Source: JAJDXW01 sp965214795
GTDB taxonomy: Bacteria > Pseudomonadota > Gammaproteobacteria > HK1
Direction of reading: 5' to 3'
DNA: 64,000 nt
NCBI GenBank assembly: GCA_965214795.1
Contig: OZ243976.1
Location: forward strand, 2,542,001 to 2,606,000
Part shown: in pieces, positions 16,523 through 25,053 of the stretch
How the letters are laid out: every line of letters starts with the position of its first letter
Numbering within the stretch: the stretch's first letter is position 1
Program-made: the position numbers and the translations under genes
Notes under the pieces: model-generated
What the model was told of the DNA's origin: nothing
Databases searched by the model: none
The model's input: the letters and a program-made list of their open reading frames with translations, nothing else

Positions 16523-17569
16523 TCAGTAGCCGCGTGCCCAGTCGATGACGTTCTCGAGGGGTTCGCCGGCGACGTAGCGGCGAAGGTTCTCGACGAAGAG
16601 GTCGGCGCCCCGGTGGTTGCTGACGTCGGCGGCGGCCGAGATGTGCGGGGTGAGCAGGACCCGATCGTCGCTCCGGAGGCGGGGGTCGGGAGCCCGGTCG
16701 AACTCGCCGACGTGGACGTCGAGCGCGGCTCCGCGGAGCTTCCCCGCCGCCAGGGCGGCGACAAGCGCCTCCTCGTCGACGATCTCTCCGCGCGCGATGT
16801 TGACGAGCACCGCCCCGTCCTTCATCGCCGCGAAGGCATCGCGGCCGATCAGGTTCTCGGTCTCCGGAGTCCACTGGCAGCAGACGACCACGAAGTCGCT
16901 CTCCGCCAGCAGGTCGTGCAGTCCATCCGCGCCCCGGAGCTCGCTGAAGCCGTGACCGGGCGAGGCGGGGTTTCGCCTCGTGCCGACGACCCGCATCCCG
17001 AGCGCGGCGCAGAGCCGGCCGACCTCCCGCCCGATGCCGCCCGCTCCGACCACGCAGACCGTCTTGCCGGCCACCTGCAGCGGTGCGTAGGCGGAGGCTC
17101 GGAATCGCCGCTCGACACGTTCGGTCTCCGCGACCGGCAGGCTCTTGGCGAAGTGCAGGATGCCGGCGACCACGTACTCCGCGATCGGGAGGTTGTGGGC
17201 GTGGCCGCGCGACGAGGTGACCACCACGCCGCCATCCCAGAGGTCGCCCCGCCGCAGGTTCGAGGCTCCGGCCGGCCGCTGGTGCACCCATGCGAGCCGC
17301 GGCGCCCGGGCCCGGATGTCGAGCGGGAAGGGGAAGCCGATGACGACGATCTCCGCGTCCGCAAGGAGCGCGTCGCGTTCCTCCCGCGTTCCGCGGCCGA
17401 TCGAACCCGCACGCAGGTAGCGCTCCGTCGTGAAGGCCGGCCACGTCTCCCGGATCTCCCCGTCGAACCATCCCGGCGCCATGGTGAGGGACACCGAGGG
17501 GGCGACGCCGCGGATCTCCTCCTGGGCGGTCTCCGGCAGGGAAATGAGCGAGAGGATCGACAGGCTCAC
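16523..17569 (-). CDS. D-isomer-specific 2-hydroxyacid dehydrogenase
   Basis: A 348-residue NAD(P)-dependent dehydrogenase that would reduce 2-oxo acids to D-2-hydroxyacids or the reverse. Visible motifs are the dinucleotide-binding VCVVGAGGIGREVGRL, the substrate-binding region SSRGHAHNLPIAEYV, the catalytic arginine in VNIARGEIVDEEALV, the glutamate region ALDVHVGEFD and the catalytic histidine in LLTPHISA. The exact substrate is not clear. The probable start is GTG at 17569 (GGAGAG seven bases upstream), beginning VSLSILSLISLPE; a longer frame to 17797 overlaps vapC. It may be downstream of vapBC on the same strand, with a 14-bp gap. Confidence 0.87.
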   Translation of the reverse strand: MSLSILSLISLPETAQEEIRGVAPSVSLTMAPGWFDGEIRETWPAFTTERYLRAGSIGRGTREERDALLADAEIVVIGFPFPLDIRARAPRLAWVHQRPAGASNLRRGDLWDGGVVVTSSRGHAHNLPIAEYVVAGILHFAKSLPVAETERVERRFRASAYAPLQVAGKTVCVVGAGGIGREVGRLCAALGMRVVGTRRNPASPGHGFSELRGADGLHDLLAESDFVVVCCQWTPETENLIGRDAFAAMKDGAVLVNIARGEIVDEEALVAALAAGKLRGAALDVHVGEFDRAPDPRLRSDDRVLLTPHISAAADVSNHRGADLFVENLRRYVAGEPLENVIDWARGY

Positions 17570-17583
17570 GTTCGAACTCTCCT

Positions 17584-18012
17584 TCACGTAAGCGGATTTG
17601 CCCACCGCAAGCCGGGAAATCGCCCCATGTCGGCGTCGGTGGAGTGAAGCTCGGCCTGATGCTCGATAGCCAGGGCGGCGAGGTGCGCATCCGTCGTCAG
17701 GTTGCCGGCCGCGCCTGCCGCCTCGATGAGTTCGAACAGGATCTCCGCATGACGATCGCCAGGGTGGATGAGCACCGTCTGCGGCTGGGCGAGCCACGAA
17801 CGGACGCGACGGCAGGCGCCGCCTGCGTCAAGGGGACTGTCGAGTATCTTCGGATTCGTGGCGATACGGATGAAGCCGAGCATCGCCGCCCACGGCAGGC
17901 CGATGCTGCCGTTCGCGTTCATCAGGGCTTCCCACCACGCTCGCGCCGCCGCGTGCCGGCGGGACTGCGAGTCGTGGGCGTATACCAGCAGGTTGACGTC
18001 AGGGACGATCAC
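17584..18012 (-). CDS. vapC: PIN-domain toxin (VapC family)
   Basis: A 142-residue PIN-domain ribonuclease toxin. It begins with GTG at 18012 as MIVPDVNLLVYAHDS, with the first catalytic aspartate at residue 5. Later acidic residues in ELIEAAG, LTTDAHLAALAIEH and STDADMGRFPGLRW complete the expected four-acid site. Its start overlaps the antitoxin stop by 4 bp (GTGA), the usual coupled arrangement. It would cleave RNA when released from the antitoxin. The specific RNA target cannot be read from sequence. Confidence 0.88.
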   Translation of the reverse strand: MIVPDVNLLVYAHDSQSRRHAAARAWWEALMNANGSIGLPWAAMLGFIRIATNPKILDSPLDAGGACRRVRSWLAQPQTVLIHPGDRHAEILFELIEAAGAAGNLTTDAHLAALAIEHQAELHSTDADMGRFPGLRWANPLT

Positions 18013-18269
18013 CGGTGGAGCTGACGAGTGCGCTCCTCGGCCTCCAGCTCGTCAACGAGCTGATTGAGCCGGTCGGTATCGATGCCTGCTTTGAAGCCGA
18101 AGGCGTGAGGCTCCACCTTGAAGCGGGGTGGTCGGGGCGGCTTGCTCCGCACCCCGAGACCAAGGCGAAGGGCATCGTTCACGACGGCCTTCATGCTCCG
18201 GTCCGTGCGCCGCATCTCCCGTTGGATGAGCTTCTCGACATCCGGGTCGATGGTCAGGGTGGTACGCAT
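18009..18269 (-). CDS. vapB: VapB-type antitoxin
   Basis: An 86-residue ribbon-helix-helix antitoxin. The N-terminal MRTTLTIDPDVEKLIQREMR with RSMKAVVNDALRLGL is a typical DNA-binding MetJ/Arc-like fold, and the C-terminal half (HAFGFKAGIDTDRLNQLVDE) would wrap the toxin. It is the first gene of the vapBC pair and presumably autoregulates it. ATG at 18269 is preferred; an ATG three codons upstream (18278) is an alternative. Confidence 0.85.
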   Translation of the reverse strand: MRTTLTIDPDVEKLIQREMRRTDRSMKAVVNDALRLGLGVRSKPPRPPRFKVEPHAFGFKAGIDTDRLNQLVDELEAEERTRQLHR

Positions 18270-18356
18270 GAGAGTCATCCTGATGTATGTCCGAATTGAC
18301 GTCAAGATGCACAAAATCCTCGTGCGGCGCCGTTTCACACCACGGTTCGAACGCCC

Positions 18357-18400
18357 GGGGTTCGGACCTTGGGGTTCGGACCCCGGGGTTCAAACCCCGG
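18357..18400. repeat. Three imperfect 14-bp tandem repeats
   Basis: The unit GGGGTTCGGACCTT occurs three times in a row with changes (…GGACCCC, …AAACCCC), upstream of vapB. The last unit is itself palindromic (GGGGTTCAAACCCC). It adjoins an inverted-repeat element. Confidence 0.6.
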
Positions 18401-18516
18401 GCAGGTCGATGAGATGGCCTCCCCCTCCTTCCTCTCGCAGATGGTTCGATGAACTTCCATCCTGGCGCACCCGACGCCGAGCCAGGAAGGGGGAGGAGAC
18501 CATCTCATCGACCTGC
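18401..18516. repeat. Short element bounded by 17-bp perfect inverted repeats
   Basis: GCAGGTCGATGAGATGG at 18401-18417 is repeated exactly in inverted orientation, ending at 18516, and the similarity continues imperfectly inward (CCTCCCCCTCCTTCC against GGAAGGGGGAGGAG). The ~116-bp unit could be a tiny mobile element or a large hairpin between vapBC and the GMC oxidoreductase gene. No other copy is in the window. Confidence 0.6.
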
Positions 18517-18585
18517 ATCCTGCCTCCGACCTTTGGTCAGGCCGGCATGAAACGACATCGGACCCTCGGGCGACGCGGAGGAGGG

Positions 18586-20190
18586 TCAGGCCGCGCCGCG
18601 GAGGTAGTCGGCCGCCTTCTCGGCGATCATGATGGTCGGGGAGTTGGTGTTGCCGGAGGTGATGGTGGGCATGACCGAGGCGTCCGCTACCCGGAGCCCC
18701 TCGATGCCGTGCACCCGCAGGCGTTCGTCCACCGCCCCGTCGCGGCCCATCCGGGCGGTTCCGACCGGATGGAAGATGGTCGTCCCGAGGTCGCCCGCCG
18801 CCCGCGCGAGCTCCTCGTCCGACTCCAGCTCCGCGCCCGGGAGGTGCTCGCGCGGCGCGTAGGGCGCGAGGGCGCGCGCGGCGCAGATCCGGCGGGTGAG
18901 CCGGATCGCGTCCACTGCCACCTGCCGGTCTCCCGGCGTCGCGAGGTAGTTCGGCCGGATCTCGGGGCTCGCGAAGGGATCGGGGCTCGCGGCGAGCACC
19001 GTTCCCCGGCTCTCCGGCCGGACGTTGCAGACCGAGGCGGTGAAAGCCGGGAACGGGTGCAGGGGCTCGCCGAAGCGGTCGAGCGAGAGCGGTTGCACGT
19101 GGTATTGCAGGTTGGCGGTCTCGCGCGACGGGTCGGACCTGGCGAAGAGGCCGAGCTGGCTCGGGGCCATGGTGAGGGGGCCCCGCCGGAAGAGGAGGTA
19201 CTCGAGGGCCATGCCGATGCGGGCGGTGAGCCGGCCGGACCACTCGTTGAGGGTGCGGACGTCGCTCACCTTGAAGATGAGGCGGAGCTGGAGGTGGTCC
19301 TGAAGGTTCTCGCCGACCGCGGGAAGGTCATGGACGACGGGGACCCCCGCCGCTTGCAGCCGCGCGCCGGGCCCGATGCCGCTCACCTGCATGAGGTGGG
19401 GGGATCCGATCGCCCCCGCCGCGAGCACGACCTCCCGCCGGGCCCGGAACGAGACGTCCTCGCCCTTGATCCGGGCCTCGATGCCCGTCGCCCGCCGGCT
19501 GCCGTCCCTCGTGGCGACCACGATCCGCCCTGCCCGAGCATGGGTGACGACGTCGAGGTTCGGCCGCCCGCGCACCGGACGGAGGAACGCGCGGGCGGTG
19601 TTCCAGCGGACCCCGGTTCGCTGGTTCACCTGGAAGTAGCTCGACCCTTCGTTGTCGCCGCGGTTGAAGTCGTCGATCTTCGGGATCCCGACCTCGGCCG
19701 CCGCCTCGCGGAACGCGTCGAGCAGAGCCCAGGAGATGCGGGGGTGCTCGACCCGCCACTCACCGCCCACCCCGTGAAGATCGTCGCCGCCGTCCACGTG
19801 GTCCTCGGATCGGATGAAGTAGGGGAGCACGTCGTCCCATCCCCAGCCGGCGTTCCCGAGCTGCCGCCACTGGTCGTAGTCGCGGGCCTGGCCGCGCATG
19901 TAGATCATCCCGTTGATGGACGAGCAGCCGCCGAGCCCGAGGCCCCGGGGATAGGGAAGGGCGCGTCCGTTCAGCCCCGGCTCCGCCTCGGTCTCGAGGC
20001 ACCAGTCGGTGCGCGGGTTGTTCATCGTGTAGAGGTAGCCGATCGGAATGCGGATCCAGAAGTAGCTGTCCTTGCCGCCCGCCTCGAGGAGGGCGACGCG
20101 GACCTCCGGGTCCGCGGACAGCCGGTTCGCGAGCACGCACCCGGCCGAGCCCGCCCCCACGATCACGTAGTCGTACGTTCGTTCCTGCAT
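18586..20190 (-). CDS. GMC-family oxidoreductase (choline/alcohol dehydrogenase-like)
   Basis: A 534-residue FAD-dependent glucose-methanol-choline oxidoreductase. Visible are the Rossmann start DYVIVGAGSAGCVLANRL, the PROSITE-type PRGLGLGGCSSINGMIYMRG signature, the second signature GAIGSPHLMQVSGIGP, and the C-terminal catalytic region TIFHPVGTARMG...LRVADASVMPTITSGNTNSP with histidine and asparagine. It would oxidise an alcohol to an aldehyde; the closest general type is choline dehydrogenase, but the substrate is not assignable. Start ATG at 20190 (GGGGGA upstream), with a longer alternative at 20214. It stands alone. Confidence 0.88.
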   Translation of the reverse strand: MQERTYDYVIVGAGSAGCVLANRLSADPEVRVALLEAGGKDSYFWIRIPIGYLYTMNNPRTDWCLETEAEPGLNGRALPYPRGLGLGGCSSINGMIYMRGQARDYDQWRQLGNAGWGWDDVLPYFIRSEDHVDGGDDLHGVGGEWRVEHPRISWALLDAFREAAAEVGIPKIDDFNRGDNEGSSYFQVNQRTGVRWNTARAFLRPVRGRPNLDVVTHARAGRIVVATRDGSRRATGIEARIKGEDVSFRARREVVLAAGAIGSPHLMQVSGIGPGARLQAAGVPVVHDLPAVGENLQDHLQLRLIFKVSDVRTLNEWSGRLTARIGMALEYLLFRRGPLTMAPSQLGLFARSDPSRETANLQYHVQPLSLDRFGEPLHPFPAFTASVCNVRPESRGTVLAASPDPFASPEIRPNYLATPGDRQVAVDAIRLTRRICAARALAPYAPREHLPGAELESDEELARAAGDLGTTIFHPVGTARMGRDGAVDERLRVHGIEGLRVADASVMPTITSGNTNSPTIMIAEKAADYLRGAA

Positions 20191-20733
20191 TCCCCCGTCA
20201 CTCCCTGGGGCCACCCCCGCTCGGGGGCGCCGCCCCGCTCGGGGCGAGCCTGTCGCCGCCTGTCCGCCGGCTACCGGCCGCAGGGCATCGCCGGGACCAT
20301 TTCACGCTACGGTTTTCACGCTACGGCTCGAACCCCGGGTCGGTCGGACCGGGCGAAGCGCAATCGGACGGGCGTCTCCGCGCGATGTCGGGACAGGCCC
20401 TCGACCAACCCGACCTGCGGCGTGAAACGGCCCCGCGGGCATGGCTCCACGCCGGGCACCGTCGATGTCCGGCACCGGCACCGGCACCGGATCCGGGAGC
20501 CGGGATGCCGCGCGGCGGCCCCGGGGCGGCTGTGCGACGGCAGGAAACGTCCCGACCGCGCCCAATCCTCGGCCCGGTCGCGGACACGACAGGCGACCGA
20601 CTTCGGAAGCCTGCGGGAGAGGGCGCAACGACCGACCAGCCGGATGGGGGGTCGTGATGCCCGATCCGATCCGACCCGGGTTTGCACGACCCGGCCGTCG
20701 GAAGCCGAACTTCATGCGCAATCAGGAGAAACG
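20191..20733. other. Intergenic stretch without a recognised gene
   Basis: These ~540 bp lie between the GMC gene and the ridA-type gene. A direct repeat TTTCACGCTACGG / TTTTCACGCTACGG occurs near 20299-20325, and CCGGCACCGGCACCGGCACC is a short tandem run near 20470. Open frames here are uninterrupted only because of high GC and resemble nothing I know. Confidence 0.4.
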
Positions 20734-21126
20734 TTACTCGCCGACGTATGCCACCGCCTCGATCTCGACCTTCATGGCGGGCGACACCAGAGCGGAGACC
20801 TCCACCAGGGTCGAGGCGGGTCGATGCTCTCCGAAGTACGCCTCGCGGATCGGATTGATCTTCGGCCGGTCGTTCACGTCGGTCAGGAACACGGTCACCT
20901 TGACGATGTTCTCCGGTCCCGTCCCGCCCGCCGCCCGGAGCGCGGCATCCACCGCGTCGAGCGCGATCCGGAACTGTTCGGTGACCGAATCGGGAATGTC
21001 GCTCCGGTCCCCGCGCGCGCCGACCATGCCCGATATCCAGACGTGGTCGCCCGCCCGCACGACGTGACCGTAGTGACTCACCGGAGCGAGCAGCCCCGGT
21101 ACCATGATCCGCTCGATTCCACTCAC
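20734..21126 (-). CDS. RidA/YjgF-family enamine/imine deaminase
   Basis: A 130-residue RidA-superfamily protein. The visible pattern is HVVRAGDHVWISGMVG, QFRIALDAVDAALRAAGG, ENIVKVTVFLTD and the C-terminal ASTLVEVSALVSPAMKVEIEAVAYVG. The conserved active-site arginine of true RidA (R-x-A near PARSTV...) appears as PASTLVEV here, so this may be a RidA-like subgroup with different chemistry. The start is GTG at 21126, one base after the cyclase stop, so the two are probably in one transcript. Confidence 0.83.
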   Translation of the reverse strand: MSGIERIMVPGLLAPVSHYGHVVRAGDHVWISGMVGARGDRSDIPDSVTEQFRIALDAVDAALRAAGGTGPENIVKVTVFLTDVNDRPKINPIREAYFGEHRPASTLVEVSALVSPAMKVEIEAVAYVGE

Positions 21127-21127
21127 T

Positions 21128-23083
21128 TCATTCTCCTTCCGGTTTCTTTCTCCTTCCGGCGGCGTCTCGTCCGCCTCCCGACGATCGCAGGCACCCGGAC
21201 GGTCCTCCGCCGAGGTCCGCTCCCTGGGGCGGCCCCCCGGCCTGCGGCGTTCCCTCGTCGTCCCGGTCGTCTTCCTCCTCCTCGCGCACCGTGAACAGCC
21301 GGGTAGGGACCGACTGTCCGCGCACCGTAGTCGTCCCGGCCGGCCCGATGGGCAGGTCTCCGGCGTCGCGCGCGGTCTCCCCGCTCAGAAGAACCGCGGT
21401 GCCGCGTTCGCGGTTCAGCGACTCGAGCCGGGCCGCGAGGTTGACCGCGTCGCCGTAGACGGTGTAGCTGAGGCGCCCGGAGGCGCCGACTGCCCCGGCC
21501 ACCACCGATCCGGTGGCGATGCCGATGCGGCATGCGAGCGAGCGTCCCCCTGCGGTCAGCCGGCCGGTGGCGACCCGCATCTCCAGGGCGGCCCGGACGG
21601 CCTGGCGGGCGTGCTCGGGGTCGGCGACGGGGACGTTGAACGTCGCGAGGATCGCGTCGCCCTGGAACTGGATGACGGTGCCCCCTCGCCGCTCGAGGAT
21701 TGCGGTCATGCGCGAGAACCAGTCGTTGAGGACTTCCACGACCGCGGTCGGGCCGAGCGTCTCGGTGAGGGAGGTGAATCCCGCCAGATCGCAGAACAGC
21801 ACCGAGGCCCGCACCTCGGTGGGCTCGATTCGCCCGCCGGCCGACATCAGCTCGTGTGCGACCTTCTCCGGTACGTAGCGGCCCAGCGTCGCGCGGATGA
21901 TCTGCCGCTCCCGAAGGCCCTCGACCATCCGGTTGAACGAGCGGTTGGCGTCGTCCATCTCGCGGATCCGGCTCGGCCGAAGGGGGCGTACCTCGTCGAG
22001 CCGACTGTCCTCCACCACCCGGGCGGCGGCCGCAATGGCCCGGACCGGACGGCTGACCCGCCGCCCGACGACCCCCGCGAGCACGACCGCGACGATGAGG
22101 ACGGCGAGTCCGGCCGTGGCCGCTCGCAGCATCCGGGTTATCGTGCCGTCGTCGGCCCCGTCGGTGTCGAGGTGGACCCCGACCGCCCAGTCTCCGAAAC
22201 GGGACACCTCGCGCCGCAGCACGAGGTGCCAGACGTCGTTCAATACCACCCAGGCCACGTCGATCCCCGGTCCCGAGCGCACCAGCCACCGGCCCTCGCG
22301 CGTTACGTCCGTACCGAGGGCCGCGAGCACCGGATCGCCTACTTCCTCCACGGCCGCGAGGGGCTTCGAGGCGCCCATGTCGGGCGGAGACCAGTGAACG
22401 AGCCGGGGATGGGCGAGCACCTGGCGCCCGCGGTGCAGGACGAACGGGGTCGCGCTCGAGGGGGCGTCTCGCACCAGATGCTCCGAGAGGTCCGCGACCG
22501 GTACGACCTGGCCGAGCATGCCCAGGAACCGGCCGTCCCGCCGGAGGGGGGAATCGTGGAACACCGCGGCGGTGTCCAGGGTGTCGACCCAGATCGGCTC
22601 CTGCCACGCGGAAGTCCGGGTCCCTTTGCCGGTACGCAACCACTCGCGGAGCCCCTCGTCCGCCGTCCGGTCCTCGTCTTCCGCGACCCGTGCTCCCCGG
22701 TACCACACCCGCCCGGTACCGTCGGGTCGGAAGAACCCGATCCCCGCGACCTGGGGGGTGGCCGCGAGGGCCCCGAACATGAACGCATCGAGCCGGGTTT
22801 CGTCCTCGAGATCGAGCTCGCCGGCGGCGGCGAGCGAGGTGATCCAGTTCGCCTGTTCCGCCACCGGGAGGAGATGGGTCTCGAGCCGCCGTTCCAGGGT
22901 GTCGAGCACCGCGTCGGAGCGTTCCTGGATGAGGTCCCGGGTGCTTTGCGCCGCGCTTCCGAGCCCGAGCCAGAGGACCAACCCGGCCGCGAGCGCGACG
23001 AGGGCGCCGAGCCCGAACACGGCGACCGCCGTGACCGGTACGCGCCATCGCCGGACGGGGGCCGCAAGGGTGGATTCGGCCAT
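21128..23083 (-). CDS. Membrane-bound class III adenylate/guanylate cyclase with HAMP domain
   Basis: A 651-residue sensor cyclase. In order: transmembrane helix ~15-38 (VTAVAVFGLGALVALAAGLV), a large periplasmic sensor region to ~325, a second helix (ATAGLAVLIVAVVLAGVV), a HAMP linker (RRVSRPVRAIAAAARVVED), and the catalytic domain (~425-600). The catalytic domain has the metal-binding aspartates in LFCDLAGFTS and QGDAILATF and the late motif YGDAVNLAARLES. The position of the usual adenine-selecting lysine is glutamine (VIQFQGD), so nucleotide preference is uncertain. The last ~50 residues are acidic and Gly-rich. It would make cAMP or cGMP in response to an external signal. It precedes the ridA-like gene by one base. 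Confidence 0.88.
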   Translation of the reverse strand: MAESTLAAPVRRWRVPVTAVAVFGLGALVALAAGLVLWLGLGSAAQSTRDLIQERSDAVLDTLERRLETHLLPVAEQANWITSLAAAGELDLEDETRLDAFMFGALAATPQVAGIGFFRPDGTGRVWYRGARVAEDEDRTADEGLREWLRTGKGTRTSAWQEPIWVDTLDTAAVFHDSPLRRDGRFLGMLGQVVPVADLSEHLVRDAPSSATPFVLHRGRQVLAHPRLVHWSPPDMGASKPLAAVEEVGDPVLAALGTDVTREGRWLVRSGPGIDVAWVVLNDVWHLVLRREVSRFGDWAVGVHLDTDGADDGTITRMLRAATAGLAVLIVAVVLAGVVGRRVSRPVRAIAAAARVVEDSRLDEVRPLRPSRIREMDDANRSFNRMVEGLRERQIIRATLGRYVPEKVAHELMSAGGRIEPTEVRASVLFCDLAGFTSLTETLGPTAVVEVLNDWFSRMTAILERRGGTVIQFQGDAILATFNVPVADPEHARQAVRAALEMRVATGRLTAGGRSLACRIGIATGSVVAGAVGASGRLSYTVYGDAVNLAARLESLNRERGTAVLLSGETARDAGDLPIGPAGTTTVRGQSVPTRLFTVREEEEDDRDDEGTPQAGGPPQGADLGGGPSGCLRSSGGGRDAAGRRKKPEGE

Positions 23084-23104
23084 CGCTCAGGCACTCCTCG
23101 ATCT

Positions 23105-23270
23105 TCTGCGTCCCGGGTCGATTCGGCTTCGTCCGGTCCGGCCCGGTCCGGCCCGACCCGATTCGATCCGATTCGATTCGATCCGACCCGATCCGGCGCG
23201 GCTCGCGTCCGCCCGTCGGCCCGCCCGTGCGCCCCGGCCCGGCTCCGCCGCCGCGCTTCCGCTCGCCCGG
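23105..23270. repeat. Low-complexity CCGGTCCGGCC / GATCCGATTC repeat tract
   Basis: The gap between the cyclase and the hydratase gene is built of short degenerate repeats (GTCCGGCCCG units, then CGATTCGATCCGATTCGATT units, then GCCCGTCGG-like units). It has no gene. Confidence 0.6.
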
Positions 23271-23279
23271 CTTCGTTTC

Positions 23280-24041
23280 TCAGGACCGGCGACGGAGGAA
23301 GCTCGCCATGATGGCTTGGGGCTCCCCCTCCGCGTAGGCCGCCTGCTGCCCGAGGGTCCCGGCCCGGAACGCCTCCTCGAACCCCCGCATGGCGAGCTCC
23401 CGGAAACGCGCCTTCGTGCGGCGGAAGGCGACCGGCGCCTTGGCCGCGAGCTCGCGCGCGAGCTCCTTCGCCCTCTCCAGCACCCGATCCGGCTCCACCA
23501 CCGCGGCGAGCAGCCCCAGGCGCTCGCATTCCGCGCAGTCCATGAAGCGCCCGGTATAGGAGAGCTCTTGGTTCTTCGCCCAGCCGAGGTGCAGGGTCAT
23601 CCAGTACGAGCCCATGACGCTCGGCAGGCCGGCGTTGATCTCGGGCTGGCCCATGCGGATCCCGGGATGTCCGACCCGGAGGTCCGAGACGAGCGCGAGC
23701 TGGAACCCCGCGCCCGCCGCGAGCCCGTTCAGGGCGGCCACGACCGGCTTGTCGACGGCGAGGATGTTCGTATAGGCCCGGCAAACGGTCCCGAACCAGC
23801 CCTCGATCCGGGAGACTTCCATGGCGCTCGCCTCGCGGAGGTCGACCCCGGCCGAGAACGCGCGATCACCGGCTCCGGTGAGGACGACGGCGCGCGTCGC
23901 GGGGTCGGCGCCGCACTCGTCGAGGGCGGCGGCGAGCGCCTCGGCGAGCTCGATGCTGACCGCATTGAGGGCTTGCGGCCGGTTGAGGGTGAGGACGGCG
24001 ACCCCGTCCTCGTCCCGGTCGATGCGCACGGTTCGGGTCAT
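23280..24041 (-). CDS. Enoyl-CoA hydratase/isomerase family protein
   Basis: A 253-residue crotonase-fold enzyme. Visible are LNRPQALNAVSIELAEAL, the oxyanion-hole segments DRAFSAGVDLREA and GLAAGAGFQLALVSDLRVG, and GQPEINAGLPSVMGSYWMT. One of the two glutamates of classical enoyl-CoA hydratase is present (QPEI), but the other position is glutamine (GAGFQLAL where hydratases have CELA). It may therefore be an isomerase or have another activity within the family. No beta-oxidation partners are adjacent, although a nitroreductase gene lies 130 bp upstream on the same strand. Confidence 0.83.
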   Translation of the reverse strand: MTRTVRIDRDEDGVAVLTLNRPQALNAVSIELAEALAAALDECGADPATRAVVLTGAGDRAFSAGVDLREASAMEVSRIEGWFGTVCRAYTNILAVDKPVVAALNGLAAGAGFQLALVSDLRVGHPGIRMGQPEINAGLPSVMGSYWMTLHLGWAKNQELSYTGRFMDCAECERLGLLAAVVEPDRVLERAKELARELAAKAPVAFRRTKARFRELAMRGFEEAFRAGTLGQQAAYAEGEPQAIMASFLRRRS

Positions 24042-24171
24042 TTCCCTGGGTCTCCGCGGTGAGGGGTCGCCGGTCCCGGCGGCGCGGTCGCTTCCGCTGG
24101 CCCGGCCGTCACCCGCTCTCGGGCCGGCGGAGCCTGGGCGGACGTGCCGGGCGGACGTGTCGGGCGGGCGC

Positions 24172-24852
24172 TCAGCTTCCGGCCGCCGGCGGCGAGAGCG
24201 GGTCGCCGTTCCAGCGCTCGTGCACCGCGAAGCCCTCGACCGGCCCCCGGCGGAGCTTCGTCAACTGCTTTGCGGGACGGCCGAGAGGGACCACCGCACA
24301 GATCGCGACGTTGTCCGGCACGCCGAGCAGCTCCTTGATCTTCCCCTCCTGCGCGATCGCGAGGGTGGTGATCGTGCCGCCGTATCCCTCGTGCCGGGCG
24401 GCCATCAGGAGGTTCCAGACGAAGGGGTAGATGGAGGCGCCACTGATGACCCCGACCCGCTCGAGGTACTGGTCGGTGGACGCGACGAGGCGAAGGTCGA
24501 CGCAGACCACGAGCACCACGGACGCTTCCCGGAACGTCTCGGTAAGGCGGCTCGGGGGCGCGGTACCCTCGATCTCCTCCGGCCCGACGGCGAGCGGCTC
24601 CACCGAGTTCCAGGGGCTCTGCCCGGCCGCGATCTGGGCCGTGTAGCGCTTTGCGGCCGGAACCGCGAGGTCCGCCAGCGTGTCGCGGGTGCCCGGGTCT
24701 CTCACCACCACCACGTGCCAGCCCTGGCGGTTCCCGCCGCTCGGGGCAAAGCGGGCGTGGTCCAGGATCCGGTAGACGACCTCGTCCGGCACCGGCTCTC
24801 CGGTGTACGAGCGGGCCGCGAAGGTGGTTCGCATCACGTCGTAGAGTTCCAT
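24172..24852 (-). CDS. Nitroreductase-family flavoprotein
   Basis: A 226-residue FMN-dependent nitroreductase-family protein. It begins MELYDVMRTTFAARSYTGEP, the usual R-x-x-R-x-Y/F start, and contains RFAPSGGNRQGWHVVVVRD (FMN binding), SGASIYPFVWNLLMAARHEGYGG and LGVPDNVAICAVVPLGRP near the end. It would reduce nitro compounds, quinones or similar acceptors with NAD(P)H; the physiological substrate is unknown. ATG at 24852, with AGAAGGG upstream, is preferred over ATG at 24888, which has no ribosome site. Confidence 0.86.
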   Translation of the reverse strand: MELYDVMRTTFAARSYTGEPVPDEVVYRILDHARFAPSGGNRQGWHVVVVRDPGTRDTLADLAVPAAKRYTAQIAAGQSPWNSVEPLAVGPEEIEGTAPPSRLTETFREASVVLVVCVDLRLVASTDQYLERVGVISGASIYPFVWNLLMAARHEGYGGTITTLAIAQEGKIKELLGVPDNVAICAVVPLGRPAKQLTKLRRGPVEGFAVHERWNGDPLSPPAAGS

Positions 24853-24894
24853 TGGACCCTTCTTTCTCCAGGTTTCCGTTTGCGCCATAATCTA

Positions 24895-24943
24895 ACCGAA
24901 CCAACCGCCTGACCGAACCAACCGCCTGACCGAACCAACCGCG
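24895..24943. repeat. 17-bp tandem repeat, about three units
   Basis: CCGAACCAACCGCCTGA occurs three times in succession (the last unit ends CGCG). It lies upstream of both the nitroreductase gene (leftward) and the D-aminoacylase gene (rightward), in their shared promoter region. Confidence 0.75.
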
Positions 24944-25053
24944 CGGGACGGATTGCCGATCGGGGTCGGGCCCGGGCGGGGCCCGAAGCGGCCGCCCGTG
25001 GCGTGCGCAATGAAGTACGAAGCACGAAGCCGCTACGACCGGAGGAACCTGCT

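Noticed and set aside
20302..20721. Leftward 139-codon frame in the gap before the ridA-like gene
   Set aside because: Its composition is Pro/Arg/Gly-rich and repetitive, with no ribosome site or family match.
23105..23270. Degenerate CCGGTCCGGCC/GATTCGATCC repeats considered as a CRISPR array
   Set aside because: Units are 8-12 bp, directly adjacent and irregular, with no unique spacers.
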